This document shows positions 1 through 12,183 of a stretch of DNA of 64,000 nt, in pieces. The first letter of the stretch is position 1, and each line of letters opens with the position of its first letter. The stretch is from contig NC_054536.1 in NCBI RefSeq assembly GCF_017654505.1, positions 92,893,959 through 92,957,958 on the forward strand. Reading direction: 5' to 3'. The notes below the pieces were generated by a model that saw only the letters and a list, made by a program, of their open reading frames with translations, ran no database searches and was not told the DNA's origin. The DNA comes from Polyodon spathula (taxonomy: Eukaryota > Chordata > Actinopteri > Acipenseriformes > Polyodontidae). The position numbers and the translations under genes are program-made.

Positions 1-532
1 CACGCAGATTTTTGAACATCGTTGAGTTGGTGAAAGGATGGTTCCTCAGTGTGTGACACCAACTGTCAAACAAGGAGGAGGCATGATGGTCTGGGGCTCT
101 TTTGCTGGATCCAGAGTCGACAACTTGCACAGAGTTTGTGGCACCCTGAACCAAAACGGCTAACACAGCATTTTGCAGCATCATGCAATACCCACTGGTA
201 TATGCCTAATTGGTCAGGAGTTCGTCCTACAGCAAGATAATGACCCAAAACATACCTCCAGGCTATGTCAGAACTACCTTAGAAGAAAAGAACAAGACAG
301 TAGGCTTCAAATCATGGAATGGCCAGCACTGTCTCCAGACTTAAACTCCATCGAGCTGGTTTGGGATGAACTAGACAGAAGGGTGAAAGCAAAGCAACCT
401 ACATGCAACACATTTGTGGGAACTTTTGCAACAGTGTTAGGAAGAACTTTCCAAACAATATTTGATTTCCATTGTAGAAAGAATGCCACAAGTGTGTTCG
501 GCTGTTATATCTGCAAAAGGTGGCTAATTTGA
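1..532 (+). mobile_element. Tc1/mariner transposase fragment (C-terminal part)
   Basis: One frame beginning near base 38 reads as the catalytic half of a Tc1-like DDE transposase. It has a GGGMMVWGSFAG motif near 80-112, then an in-frame TAA at about 161-163, then QQDNDPKHTS near 230-260 (second catalytic Asp) and SPDLNSIELVWDELDRRVK near 330-390 (third acidic residue region), ending at 530-532. The N-terminal DNA-binding half lies outside the window or is lost. The internal stop marks it as dead. Confidence 0.8.
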
Positions 533-703
533 GTCAAAAATTTAGATTAAATTTTATTAAACAAAATTATTCCATGATTTCTTTTTTTTTATCTCCAATT
601 GTTTATTTGTTCTATGCTTTAATTTCAGAGTACATTGAGACATTAAACTGCGTAAATTTCAAAAACTGGAAAAATGGAGGTTCTAAAACTTTTGACATGT
701 AGT

Positions 704-704
704 A

Positions 705-733
<29 letters not shown>
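704..733. repeat. (TA)n microsatellite
   Basis: About 30 bp of alternating TA. It directly abuts the terminus of the hAT element that begins at 733. Confidence 0.9.
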
Positions 734-735
<2 letters not shown>

Positions 736-1900
736 GTCTGTCAGAGTTAACGCGTTAATGCATGTGATTAATTGTAAATGCTTAATGCCGTTAATTTTTT
801 TGTCGCAATTAACGCATTTTTTTGAGCCTTAGAACCATCCATAGTTAAAATACAACTCCAAGCTCTCGCGCTTGTTTGTCAATCGACGGCTTGAATTTAG
901 TTATAGCTTTGCTGACGAAGTAAGCTTGAATGATGGAGAAAGCTGCTAAAGGGCTTTTAAACGGCCACTTTTATTACAAACCCCTTACAGGTGGGTCTTT
1001 GGATAAAAGCAAAGTTATTTGCAGCTCCTGTAAGGGTGAATTTGTGTATAACCGAAGTACATCGAATCTGAAGTATCAGATACAAGTAAAACACAGAGTT
1101 GACGCCGGCAGCAGTAATGAGAGGGCTAGCAATGCAGGACAGCAGCAGCCTACCCTATTAGAGTTCGTGCGCAGGAGGCAAATGGACAAGTCAACGAGCA
1201 GCAGGCTAACAAACGCAACAGCGAAGTGGATAGCTGCAGCTTGCAGGCCAATTAACGTTGTGGAAGATGACGGCCTGAGGGACTTCATTCGGATAGCATT
1301 GAACGACTCAACAGATGAATTACCATCGAGAGCCACCATCGACGAGAGGGCTAAGAAAGTGGAGGAGTTGAAAAATACACAGGCTGCTGCCCTCACTGGA
1401 GACCACTGGACATCGATGAGTAACCACAACTTCCTCTGGGTTACAGCGCACTACATCGATGACAATTGGAAACTGCATTCACACGCTTTGACCGTCATGA
1501 AAACAGAAGAGAGGCCCTATGCTGAAACGTGTGATGAGCATTTCATGGATGTAGCAAAGCAGTGGAACATTGAACAGAAAGTTACCGCACTTGGAACAGA
1601 CATGGAGCATGATTGCAGCTGCGAGACACCTGCCTTTTGAACACTGCCTTGCACCGCGCACAGTCTGCAAAGGTCAGTCACAGTGCCCCTACAGAACAGC
1701 GGGTTTGACAATGCCCTAGCCAAATGCCGAAAAGTAGTTGGGCATTTCAAACACAGTCCACCAAACGCTGCAGAGCTAGAACAACAGCAAGTTGCAAATG
1801 GGCAAAAGAAGGGGTCACTTGCACATGACGTCACAACAAGATGGAATTCCACTATAGAAATGATCAAACGTGTGCAAAGAAACCAACAACAACCGAGGGA
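733..1900 (+). mobile_element. hAT (ZBED-like) DNA transposon, 5' part, frameshifted and cut by gap
   Basis: The left end reads TAGGTCTGTCAGAGTTAACG, typical of hAT termini, with several TTAACGC-type repeats up to 810. A reading frame from 930 to 1640 (236 aa) begins MMEKAAKGLL and has a BED-type zinc finger near residues 30-55 (CSSCKGEF then a KH pair; the first His position reads Gln, so the finger is probably broken). The hAT transposase region LTGDHWTSMSNHNFLWVTAHYID follows in two parts (positions about 1396-1460). Around 1610-1680 the frame shifts at least twice. Coding then resumes from 1683 (LQNSGFDNALAKCRK, then THDVTTRWNST-like LAHDVTTRWNST near 1810-1850) until the N gap. The C-terminal dimerisation domain is not visible, and the other end cannot be located, so no target duplication can be tested. 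Confidence 0.8.
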
Positions 1901-2400
1901 NNNNNNNNNNNNNNNNNNNNNNNNNNNNNNNNNNNNNNNNNNNNNNNNNNNNNNNNNNNNNNNNNNNNNNNNNNNNNNNNNNNNNNNNNNNNNNNNNNNN
2001 NNNNNNNNNNNNNNNNNNNNNNNNNNNNNNNNNNNNNNNNNNNNNNNNNNNNNNNNNNNNNNNNNNNNNNNNNNNNNNNNNNNNNNNNNNNNNNNNNNNN
2101 NNNNNNNNNNNNNNNNNNNNNNNNNNNNNNNNNNNNNNNNNNNNNNNNNNNNNNNNNNNNNNNNNNNNNNNNNNNNNNNNNNNNNNNNNNNNNNNNNNNN
2201 NNNNNNNNNNNNNNNNNNNNNNNNNNNNNNNNNNNNNNNNNNNNNNNNNNNNNNNNNNNNNNNNNNNNNNNNNNNNNNNNNNNNNNNNNNNNNNNNNNNN
2301 NNNNNNNNNNNNNNNNNNNNNNNNNNNNNNNNNNNNNNNNNNNNNNNNNNNNNNNNNNNNNNNNNNNNNNNNNNNNNNNNNNNNNNNNNNNNNNNNNNNN
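1901..2400. other. Assembly gap of exactly 500 N
   Basis: Five hundred consecutive Ns. The round number suggests a placeholder of unknown true length. It falls inside the hAT transposase coding region; the sequence after it (2401 on) does not continue that protein. Reading frames that cross it are artefacts. Confidence 0.97.
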
Positions 2401-3290
2401 ATGGTTTTAGAGCTTTTAACCTCATCTCACGGACGGGGGCTGAGAATCTGTAACGGCAGTGCATCACCCAACACTGCCCGTTGCATTAGCTATGTGGAGC
2501 AGGCAGCAAAACAATCAGTAAGCAACTGTGTACGCAAACTGCTCATCTCCGTGGCCAAAACCTTGATCTCCTGTGCTCTGTCTTATTCCAGTAATTATCC
2601 TGATTGAACATCCTGCTCCACAATCAATCCCAACCTATCCTTTATCTAGTGACGTAACCCGAAGAAATGGCTGTATGACACCAGAATGTGTGAGGCTCCT
2701 CCCAGACGCAACTAATCTCAAGCCGATGCATGTCCATTTGTACCAAGGACTGCTATCCAGTCCAGCCAGCTAGTCTGTGCCTCAATGTAGGGACTATTCT
2801 AACAATCAGCTGTATGTACAGTATAGTACAAGGGCAAGTCCTGAAGCAAAATAGGTGAAGTGATGACTGAACATAGAATGTAGGTCTGTCCCACCAGTTA
2901 GAATCTGAGCTGCTAAAGCTGTCTTTAAAATTTAAGACTTCAGTTATTGGTGTGATGCTGGATTTTATTTTATTATTTATTTATTTTTACTTTTTCTGTT
3001 TCAAAAAACACTGCGAGCCTTTAGAAGCACGTGTCTTTCAGTAAAAAGAGGAGATATGGGTGTGCAAACAAATATTTTAGCAAGAGATCACCAGCCTGTG
3101 AAGTATTATTTCCATCTGGCTCATCACTCAGGAGATTCTTTGGCTGCTTCTGCCCTTAATCCAGCATTAGAAAGGAAGTTTACCACATATCTCACAAACG
3201 ATAAGGCATAGAAAGGTGAAATTGCATACGGTTATTAAGGGAACCATGGGGATGCAAATGCCACAGTTATACATTTTTGTCACTAGGGGG
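2401..3290. other. Unassigned intronic sequence
   Basis: No exon or recognisable transposon was seen. A frame continues to 2607 after the gap but matches nothing I recognise. The remainder is ordinary A+T-rich intron. Confidence 0.5.
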
Positions 3291-3299
3291 TGTCACTAT

Positions 3300-4004
3300 G
3301 ACCTACCTCTGATAATCACAAGTATTTTATATGTGCGCCTCTGTGATGCAGAATAAATTGCACATGTGTGACAATGGACTTTATGGCAGCATTATTCATC
3401 TCATCAGGTATGCTGGCCACATCCCGTATGTAATGACATCCTTGAGCTCTGGAATGGTGCGAGGGTCCCCTCAGTACACATTGGACTTCAGGTACCTCGA
3501 TAACCAGAAATCCACTGCTGTAAGGTCCGGTGAATGAAGTGGCCATTCTCAAAGAAAGTGACATGAAATTATTCTGTCCTGAACGTATTTCACCTGGTTA
3601 TCAATAAGCGGAGGTGAGCCATCTTGCATGAAGACTGTTGAGTTTATCTCATTTAGTTGCTTTCGAGTTTATCTCATTTAGTTGCTGCAGCATAGGAATG
3701 ACATGGGTTGTCAGCAGGTGTGGTATCATGCAGCAGTGACTGTTCACATTTGAGGTCTCCTTGCTGATGGCTCTTCAGAAAACAATGGTCCAATAACAAA
3801 GTTAGCCATAAAGCCACAACACACTGTCACTTTAACATCAGGTAGGGGCCTCGCAAATGGTGCATGTGAATTAGTCTCCGACCAGGTAACACATATGCAC
3901 GTGTTCACACAGGGTTTGGTGAGTGAACCTGCCTTTTGTATTTATAAAGTTCAGTGAAGGCTTCCTTGCCTCTGAGTCTCAGTCCCTGCTGATAACACCT
4001 GGGC

Positions 4005-4081
<77 letters not shown>

Positions 4082-4350
4082 CCTTTGACAGAACGATATC
4101 CAAAGAGATCTATCATTCAAACTGTTTTGCAAACTTTAAGTGATTGTCCTTGTGACGTTTTCCTAAGAGTGGCTTTTTCCTTGGCCTGCGACCATTGAGT
4201 GCAATACTCAACCTAATGTTGAAATGGAAACCCCAGTCCCACATGCAGCCAATTCACTTTAAATATCTTTGGCAATCAGTCTCGAATTGTTGTTAACATT
4301 CCTCACAATTCTTCTACTTGTTCTTGGTGAAAACCTTCTTTCTTACGTAC
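3300..4350 (-). mobile_element. Decayed mariner/IS630-type transposon
   Basis: Read on the minus strand, pieces in all three frames recall a mariner-like transposase. An N-terminal helix-turn-helix part lies at about 4350-4130 (RRIVRNVNNNSRLIAKDI, then a segment like GQGKSHS/RGKEAF). A mid part near 3700-3570 resembles a QDGSPP-type second catalytic motif. A C-terminal part lies at 3560-3330 (AVDFWL..YLKSNVY, then IPELKDVIT). Many stops and frame changes are present, a (TA)n tract sits at 4007-4080, and a 25-bp tandem duplication lies at about 3640-3690. It cannot encode a protein. The exact ends were not found. Confidence 0.65.
4007..4080. repeat. (TA)n microsatellite
   Basis: About 74 bp of TA repeats with one phase break near 4045, inside the decayed mariner element. 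Confidence 0.95.
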
Positions 4351-4351
4351 T

Positions 4352-4715
4352 ATTTTTAATATACAAAAATAAGCAAAAACAAAAATAAACACCTAGCTCC
4401 TTCAGAGCTCTAAATACACATTTATGCAGATTCCTGACTAACTCGCAGCACAGCTAAGCCTTTTACCTGGCATAAAACACACAATGGTGACTGCTCAGAA
4501 ACAGATTACACCTCTTCTGCTTCCTTCTACTCAGCAGCCCAGTGCAGACTGACTGCACCTCTTAAATACCCTGCAACTGGCTCTAATTTATAAATACTTC
4601 CGGGTGCATGGGATAAATAACAATAAAATAAATTAAACAATTAAACAAAGCGTGCATATGCACATTTTTTTTTTAGGCAGGGAGGAATTTAAGTCTCTCC
4701 CTGCTTTCAATATAC
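4352..4715 (-). mobile_element. LTR remnant, related to the LTR at 45447
   Basis: The reverse complement aligns by eye with the LTR-like unit beginning at 45447. Both have a GCAGGGAG...CTCCCTGC inverted motif at the start, a TGTGC(A/G)TATG stretch, an ATTTATTTTATTG stretch, the motif GTGCAG(C/T)CAGTCTGC, a GAAGGAAG(T/C)AG motif and GAGCTAGG(C/T)GTTT near the end. This copy lacks the last 100 bp or so of the unit. Confidence 0.6.
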
Positions 4716-4728
4716 ATATATACATGCA

Positions 4729-4864
4729 CAGTGCCTATAGAAAGTCTACACCACCTTGAACTTTTTTTCACTTTGTTGTGTCAGTGCCTAAGAGTTTCAT
4801 ACCTTTTTTTCCACTTATCTACACACCATACTCCACACTGTTAAGTGGAAAAAAGTTTTTATTG

Positions 4865-4942
<78 letters not shown>

Positions 4943-6347
4943 ATAATATATATTTTTTTTTTAATAAAAACTTTTGGATAAGTCTCCACCCCCCTGAGTT
5001 AATACTTGGTGGAAGCTCCTTTGGCAGCAACTTTGCACACCTAGATTTGGCAATATTTGACCATTCTTCTGTACAAAACTGATCAAGCTCTGTCAAGTTT
5101 TTTGGGGAGTGTTGATGGACAACAATCAAGTCATGCCACAAATTTTTGATTGGATTTGGTTGGATTTAGGTCGGGGCTCTGACTAGGCCACTCAAGGACA
5201 TTTACCTTTTTTTTCCTTAGCCACTCCATTGTAGCTTTGGCTGTGTGCTTTGGGTCATTGTCATGCTGAAAGGTGAACTTCCGTCCCAGTTTCAGCTTTC
5301 TTGCAGAGGGCAGAAGATTTTCTTCAAGGACTTCTCTGTACTTTGCTCCATTCATTTTCCCTTCTATCCTGACAAGTACCCCAGTCCCTGCCGATGAGAA
5401 ACATCCCCATAACATGATGCTGCCACCACCATGCTTCACAGTAGGGATGGTGTTCTTTGGGTGATGTGCTGTGTTGGGGTTGTGCCAAACATAAGCTTTG
5501 CATTTAGGCCAAAAAATTCCATTTTAGTTTCGTCGGACCACAAAACTTTTTGCCACACGGCTACAGAATTTCCTGAGTATTTTTTTTCCATACTTCAAAC
5601 GGGATTCAAGGTGGGCTTTCTTGAGTAATGGCTTCCTTCTTGCCACCCTACCATACAGGCCAGATTTGTGGAGTGCTTGGGATATTGTTGTCACATGCAC
5701 ACTTTGACCAGTCTTGGCCATAAAAGCCTGTAGCTCTTGTAAAGTTGCCATTGGCCTCTTGGTAGCCTCTTTGATCAGTCTCCTTCTTGCTCGGTCATCC
5801 AGTTTGGAGGGACAGCCTGATCTAGGCAGGGTCTTGGTGGTGCCATACACCTTCCACTTCTTAATAATCGTCTTGACCGTGCTCCAAGGGATATTCAAGG
5901 CCTTTGATATTTTTATCCGCTGATCTGTGCCTTTCAACAACTTTGTCCTGGAGTTCTTTTGAAAGCGCCTTGGTGCTCATGGTTAAGTCTTTGCTTTGAA
6001 ATGCACTACCCAGCAGAGGGAACCTACAGGAACTGCTGAATTTATCCTGAAATCATGTGAATCACTACAATTTAACACAGGTGGAGGCCACTTAACTTGA
6101 TGTGTGATTTTGAAGGCGATTGGTTACACCTGAGCTAATTTAGGATTGCTATTACAAGGGGGGTGGACACTTATCCAACCAAGCTATTTCAGTTTTTATT
6201 TTTAATTAATTTTCTACAAATTTCTAGAATTTTTTTTTCACTTGGAAGTTGTGGGGTAGGATGTGTAGATAAATGAAAATTTTTTTTTTAATGCATTTAA
6301 TTCCAGGCTATAAGGAAACAAAAGGTAAAAATGTTGAAAGGGGGTGT
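4729..6347 (-). mobile_element. Tc1-like transposon with inactivated transposase
   Basis: The left terminus CAGTGCCTATAGAAAGTCTA starts at 4729, and an inverted counterpart (AAAGGGGGTGTA at about 6338-6347) lies at the right, where the last 20 bp or so are missing. The transposase is on the minus strand and starts near 5980 (MSTKALSKELQDKVV). The helix-turn-helix region follows at 5940-5524 (RIKISKALNIPWSTVKTI, GCPSKLDDRARRRLIKEA). The catalytic half is at 5439-5131 ([32 protein letters not shown]) and the C-terminus is at 5141-4941 (SPKNLTELDQFC). At least three frame changes separate these blocks. A (TA)n tract lies in the left terminal repeat. Confidence 0.88.
4867..4940. repeat. (TA)n microsatellite within Tc1 terminal repeat
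   Basis: About 74 bp of TA, inside the left terminal repeat of the Tc1-like element, where the matching right terminal repeat has none. Confidence 0.95.
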
Positions 6348-6349
6348 AT

Positions 6350-9282
6350 ATATATATAAATAATTGACAATTACAGTGTTTCTATTTGTAAGTGCGACAC
6401 CACTTGTAGCTGAGGAAGATTAGGAAAGAGTTGGGATATTTATACTGGTACAACCTAGGTAAGGCACTTATGCAAGCTTCCCGTATTGAAAAACCCAATT
6501 TTCTTCAGTCTCACATTGATTATTTCATGTTGGACACCCTTTTTATTCTTCCTTTAAATACAAAGAATATGGTTTCTTTTTTATTAATGTGTTCAAAGTG
6601 AGTAATCCAACTTTGAGTATTTTGAATGGTTGTAACTAGCAAGATTGAATGCAATTAAATACCTAAGTGCTAGAGTCAGTCCCAACTGTCTAAATGATAT
6701 CATAGATTTAGACAGGTCAGGTTAGAGACTGCAAGAAGCAATAGCATACACTTGTGTTTGTTAATGAATAGGGTCCTACCTGTCTTCTGATATGGTCAGA
6801 CAACCTGGGGACAGGTTAATGAGACATCACAGGAGCCTGTCCACAGACGTTATGGTAGAGCACAAAAGATCATCTGCAAATAGCAATACCACATGTGTCA
6901 TTGTGTTATGTCTCCTAATCATGACATTCCGTGACATTGCACCTCGCTATGAAAGCAGAATTTAATTGGACTCCTCTTGAGGCTCACACTCAGTCTAGAC
7001 TGAGTGTGGGTTCTAGGCGCTGGTGGGGTTTTAATACCTGCAAAACAGAAAATATATTTAAAATGTGGTTTCAGCTGAGAGTGAAAATAGTCTAAATGAT
7101 CTTCAGATAAATATGAATTACGTGAGATTGTTGTCATTCTGACTGGGGAAAAAAAGGTTAAAGGTTTGGTTTATCAAGTCAAATTCCTTGTTTAATGGTT
7201 AAGGTTTCCCTATGTTTATCCCACAATCCATTGTGCCAAACAACAGAAGATCTCTGGGACTTCTACAAAGCAGTGCTGTTGGGGTCCAGGCAGGGCTGGT
7301 GGCAGGTTTTGTGGGTTATAAAAATCAAATCAATACCTGTAGCACACTTTCTTTTTTCTTTAGACACAAAAATGAATCATGCTGCTGCATTGTACACTTT
7401 TCTTTAGTGTGAAAATAGGAAAATATTATTTTTAATTAAAATGAAATGATTTTAGCGTATTTTGTTTTTTACTGTAACCTACTTAGTACACAATTAACAG
7501 AAAACAGAACACACACATTATTCCAGAAATTATCATTTTTTTTTTATTTACATAGACAATTTGACCCGTGTATTTACAGTAGTGAATTCCTCCGTTCAAA
7601 TTAAATGTGTTAATTAAATCAACCTGTTAATGCTTTGAATTGGGGCGATGAGGTTGTTAATGGACTCATTTTTCATTTAAAAGCTTAATTGCCGCAGGTC
7701 ACATACATCACTTCCTCTCTCAATGACTAAATAATGGGAACTGGTTAATCAAAATGCATGTTAGAGATCAAGAAAAATTTGTGGAAGCATAATTTGCTGT
7801 TATGGAAACTACTAGCGTAGATCGAGACGGCTCTCCCACTAGCGAGCAGCAGCCAAATGGAAATGAAATAAAAAATAATGGGAATATCTATTTTGTGTAT
7901 AATTTGTAAATTTCATTTAAAATTGTACATTTTATCATCCAGAACGTACATTCATTTAGAACACTTCACATATAAAATGCTGATTTACGATTATTTGGCG
8001 TGTGGGTAAAAATTGAATGGCACGGGTTAAAAAGAAAATGAAACTCCACTAGTCATTTACCCTCATTCGGGGGGTGTTTTGCCACAGTTTACTCTATACA
8101 ACTCTTTTAACGTGCATTTTGCAATCTTTTTTTGGGTAAAAAGAACAAAATACTGTAAGCCATCTCTGTATATTGGTTGGAGTTTATTTTCTTGTGATGA
8201 CATCTACTTTTGTATGTATTTTAGTATGTACGATTGTAGGCTAGAAATACATACGCAAGTGCCATTGGTGTTTGTACTTGTTAGTTATTATAGATGTATA
8301 CCATGTATGTAACACTTCATTATATATTTATTAAGCTCTTAAATTAGAACTCCCTAACCCAGTACACAATTTGTTTATAATTTTATAATTTTCTCTGTTA
8401 CTCTTTGCTCACCTCCACAATAAATAAACTCAACATCATTATAAGTAGCAACTGTACATTTACAGTACACTTAAATAACATTTTATATGCATATCATGTG
8501 AAGGTGAAAGTGTACATTGTACATAAAGTGTGGGGGGAGTTTGACAACATTACAAAATAACTTCAGTCAAAACCCATGTCAATGATCTCGATTACATTCC
8601 TAGTGCATCGCTGTGTGTTCTTGTGCCTGTTCTTCGCTCTTGTGTGGATAAAACACAGGTGTTAAAGACCAAGGACGCATTGCAAATCTGAAATCACCTA
8701 AGGAAACTTTATTACAATATCTAATATGCTGTTTTCTATACCAAGATTTCAGTTGTATAATTCTAATAAAATCTACAGTGATGTCTGCTGTCATATATGT
8801 ACGTATGCAGACTTCAAACAGATTACAGTTGCATTGATAATTTCTTGGTAGTAACATTACACTGGATGCAAATAACAGTATATCATTTTAGCAATACAAC
8901 AAACTTTCAGTAAGGTTACACATGTTTAAAATAAGTGACTAAGTCTCATTTGTAACCACAAATATAGAAAAGGTTAAAATATTTTCATAACTACAAATAT
9001 TGAATTATCAAGGTAGTCAGGACTGGCGTGCCTTGCCACAAAGTCATTAACCCTGGTCCTATACACTCTTCAGCATGGGTTTGCTTCTGGGGTCAGTCTC
9101 AGGGGAGATTGGTGATTTGATTTATCACAGTAGTCAACACCCAAAAGGAACACATCTTGGGAGTCCATATTAAAAAAGGTGCTAAAGATTACATAGACGT
9201 GGAAACTGAGCTGCATCCTCACCAACCTTGCAGGGCGTGAAGCTCATACTTTATCCCATGCCAGTTTCTATTATTTTTGTTA

Positions 9283-9286
<4 letters not shown>
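6350..9286. other. Intronic sequence with no recognised feature
   Basis: A+T-rich sequence without a credible exon, RNA gene or transposon terminus that I can recognise. All open frames are short and show no family motifs. Confidence 0.5.

Positions 9287-9364
<78 letters not shown>
9287..9364. repeat. (TA)n microsatellite
   Basis: About 78 bp of uninterrupted TA repeats. Confidence 0.95.
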
Positions 9365-9366
<2 letters not shown>

Positions 9367-10094
9367 TTTTCTTTTCTACCCAATTTAAAGAGTCCTAATT
9401 CAAATGTCACCTCGCTGCTGCAACCCTTTTACCCCTCTGGAGGAGCTCATTGGACAGCCTCTATCTCTGTTGTCAAGCCAATCATCTTTTCCCCTTCCCA
9501 ATCTAAGAACAGGATGTCACACTAAACTCTGGACTCGTTGCATAACTGACTCCAACTAAAAATTAATATAGAGATTTCATTCAGTTAAAAAAAAGAAAAA
9601 AGATTGTACTTACGACTGCAGTATAAATTGTTACAGTTTTCTTTAGAACATAGCAAGCAGTCTGAGAAAAAGTGTCATTTTTGGATTGTGAAAGACAGAC
9701 TGCCTGTTTTACAGAAAGCAAGAAGGAAGCATGTTTTCTTAATAAAAGGTGCACACTTTGACAGTGTTGGCATTCCTTCTCAGCTGCCAGCGCATGTTTG
9801 TGCAGCTTTCAGTTCCATTACCATCTACATAATAGATAGGACTTTGGATTATAGCTGAGTTATTGAATACTTGTTGTGGAAGAATGTGAACACAGGACAG
9901 GATTGGCGTGCCTTGCCTCAAAGTCAATTCAGAATCAAGCCACACAGGATCCATTGTGCTTTTAATACAGGGGGGATTTATGTGCTGCACTGGTGGTTGC
10001 TATGATACAGACCCCTTGCTGAATTCAATATCAGAAGGTACAGTACAAGAATAAGTAATAGTCCCACCTATATATGGATCTTAGCAGTTGAGAA

Positions 10095-10212
10095 TACAAG
10101 GTTCTTGCCCCCCACGGTCGGCAGTAGCCTAGATTGGATTCGAACCAGTGATCGCGAACACATCCTGTACTCTGGCTGGAGTGTCTTTACCAGATGTGCC
10201 ACTTGGGATCCC
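10095..10212 (-). mobile_element. tRNA-derived SINE
   Basis: On the minus strand the sequence starts GGGATCCCAAGTGGCACATC, which carries an A-box-like TGGCACATCTGG. About 40 bp later comes the B-box-like GGTTCGAATCC, the pol III internal promoter of tRNA-related SINEs. A GCCGACCGTGGGGGGCAAG-type body follows. The right limit and tail are uncertain. Confidence 0.6.
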
Positions 10213-10510
10213 TACAACTAATGCTCTTAACAGCAACAGTGCTTTGCTCCTGTTCATCAGATTAGTTGGCCTGCCACTAGTATAGTTCAGACCTGAAGAT
10301 TATGTTAAAACATGGCTAGGCAAAGGCCAGCATGCAGCTATCGACACCAGCAATGAAACACTAAATCCCAATCCACAAGCACTGCAGAAGAGAACTTGGA
10401 GTAAATATGGGAGCTTCTGCAAATCAAAGTCAGTACATTAGGTCTACAAACAAAAATGGTTCTTGATTAATTATAAGATGCGGTACCTTTTTGTTTACAG
10501 ATTAACCCCT

Positions 10511-10511
10511 G

Positions 10512-10576
<65 letters not shown>
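10511..10576. repeat. (ATT)n microsatellite
   Basis: About 22 copies of the ATT trinucleotide, roughly 110 bp before the acceptor of the first GABBR2 exon seen here. Confidence 0.95.
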
Positions 10577-10577
<1 letters not shown>

Positions 10578-10689
10578 AGTATGATTTAACGTGCTATAGC
10601 GTGAACATGCAATATTTCCCAGTGAATCTTGAGTATGTCTGTATTGGTATTTCTGGTATGTCTGTCATATTCTTCTTTTATCTTCCCAG

Positions 10690-10750
10690 GGCCAGGTTAT
10701 GTTCCGTAATGGAGAACGGATGGGGACCATCAGATTTAACCAGTTTCAAG
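10690..10750 (+). CDS. GABBR2: GABBR2 exon (end of Venus flytrap domain)
   Basis: This 61-nt exon encodes GQVMFRNGERMGTIRFNQFQ and then one extra base. The acceptor is TTATCTTCCCAG and the donor is G|GTAAGC. In the family this segment lies in the membrane-proximal part of the extracellular Venus flytrap domain. The exon begins in phase 0 and ends in phase 1, which fits the next exon (GAA codon across the junction). The preceding family exon should end with a segment like NFFGVT, which was not found in 1-10689, so the upstream intron is over 10.6 kb. Confidence 0.93.
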
Positions 10751-11110
10751 GTAAGCATGCTTTAACTGGTATGGAACTTGATACTTTAATTAATTTAAAA
10801 AAGCAATGCTATTTCTGTTAGTTAGTGAATGTCAGAAAAAAAAAGATTAGGGAAAGGGAGAAGATACAGATAAATAGTGTGAAGGGTTACAGTCTAGACG
10901 TAACATTTCCATTTTGTTTTAGAGCTTGATCTGGCAGAGAAAGAGTGTTGAAGATGATTCCCTTGCCCCTGTTATTTCTTCAGTTGTCTGTCATTTTATT
11001 TCCTTGAAATCCCTCACACCAAATTATAGTCTGGGAATGGATGATCTTGCACTGCACAGTGGCTGTGAAAAATTACTGAGCTGTGCAGTTTCCCGAGGCA
11101 AAACCACCGT

Positions 11111-11173
<63 letters not shown>
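11111..11173. repeat. (CT)n microsatellite
   Basis: About 63 bp of CT repeats. The Ser-Leu or Glu-Arg frames over it are artefacts. Confidence 0.95.
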
Positions 11174-11175
<2 letters not shown>

Positions 11176-11275
11176 GAAGAAAATAACTGACATCCCAATT
11201 GACACATTGCTGGTGAAGAAGGGATAGCCCTGAATAAATATTTAAAGAGGCGCTGTCCCTGGATATTCTGTACCT

Positions 11276-11486
11276 GTGATGGTGTGAACACGATCATACT
11301 AAAGTGTCATTCTGGGCCCGTGATGGTGTAAACACGATCATACTGAAGTGTCATTCTGGGCCTGTGATGGTGTAAACACGATCATACTGAAGTGTCATTC
11401 TGGGCCCGTGATGGTGTAAACATGATCATACTGTAGTGTCATTCTGGGCCCGTGATGGTGTAAACAAGATCATACTGAAGTGTCAT
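11276..11486. repeat. 44-bp minisatellite, about 4.8 copies
   Basis: Five head-to-tail units start with GTGATGGTGT(A/G)AACA, continue with GATCATACT(G/A)(A/T)AGTG and end in TCATTCTGGGCC(C/T). Unit starts are about 44 bp apart. Units differ by only one to three substitutions, so the array is young. Confidence 0.93.
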
Positions 11487-12183
11487 AATATGCACTTAAA
11501 GTTCGGTGTTTAAATGAATGGACCGCTTAAAACTTTTTGTAACTTAAAGTCCTATTGGTTCATTTTTAAATACAGCATTACATACCCTCTGTATGGCTGC
11601 ACTGTTTACTTATCAGGGCTTAGTTTTACTGAAATCTGCCCTGCAACACATGACAAATCTGAAACCGAAATATTGGCTTGCGGCCTAATTGGCCTCATGC
11701 TAACACGCTGTTGTCTTCTAGTTAAGAGGTTTGGCAAGTACTGTACTTAATTCAGTAATTGGAAAAGACCATTTTTTCCTGTTTTCATAGGTATATTATG
11801 ACCCTATCTCAGGTGGAGCTACATGGTGGACTAGATTATTTGGAAAGGGGTACGGGTCCTAAAAAGTTTGAAAACCACTGCCTGAGGTGTAGTTTGCCCA
11901 AACATCAATATTTTCAACAAAACTTTCAAGAAGTACTGTAAGGTCCCTAGGGTCATACAATATCATATTTTTATACATGTATCTCTAAGAAGAATAAATA
12001 ATAAGAAGAATACTTAAAACAATAACAATACATAAGTTATAGTGATGCGTTCAGTACTGTGTACTCAAATATTTCTTTAATTGTGGCAAACACATTGATT
12101 TTAAATGCAAACATTGGCCTGTCCTTATCCAGACACCTTTTTTCTTTTTTTTTTAATAATGTGTCTTGTTTGTGTTTCTATAG

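Larger units (their letters stand above)
10751..12183 (+). other. GABBR2 intron (1,433 bp)
   Basis: The intron runs from GTAAGC to TTTCTATAG. It holds a (CT)n tract at 11111-11173 and a 44-bp minisatellite at 11276-11486. The rest shows no recognised element. Confidence 0.85.

Noticed and set aside
1517..2607. Open frames that cross the N gap
   Set aside because: The Ns create artificial open reading.
10095..10212. A genuine tRNA gene on the minus strand
   Set aside because: A and B boxes are present, but no proper acceptor stem or anticodon arm can be drawn; a SINE explains it better.
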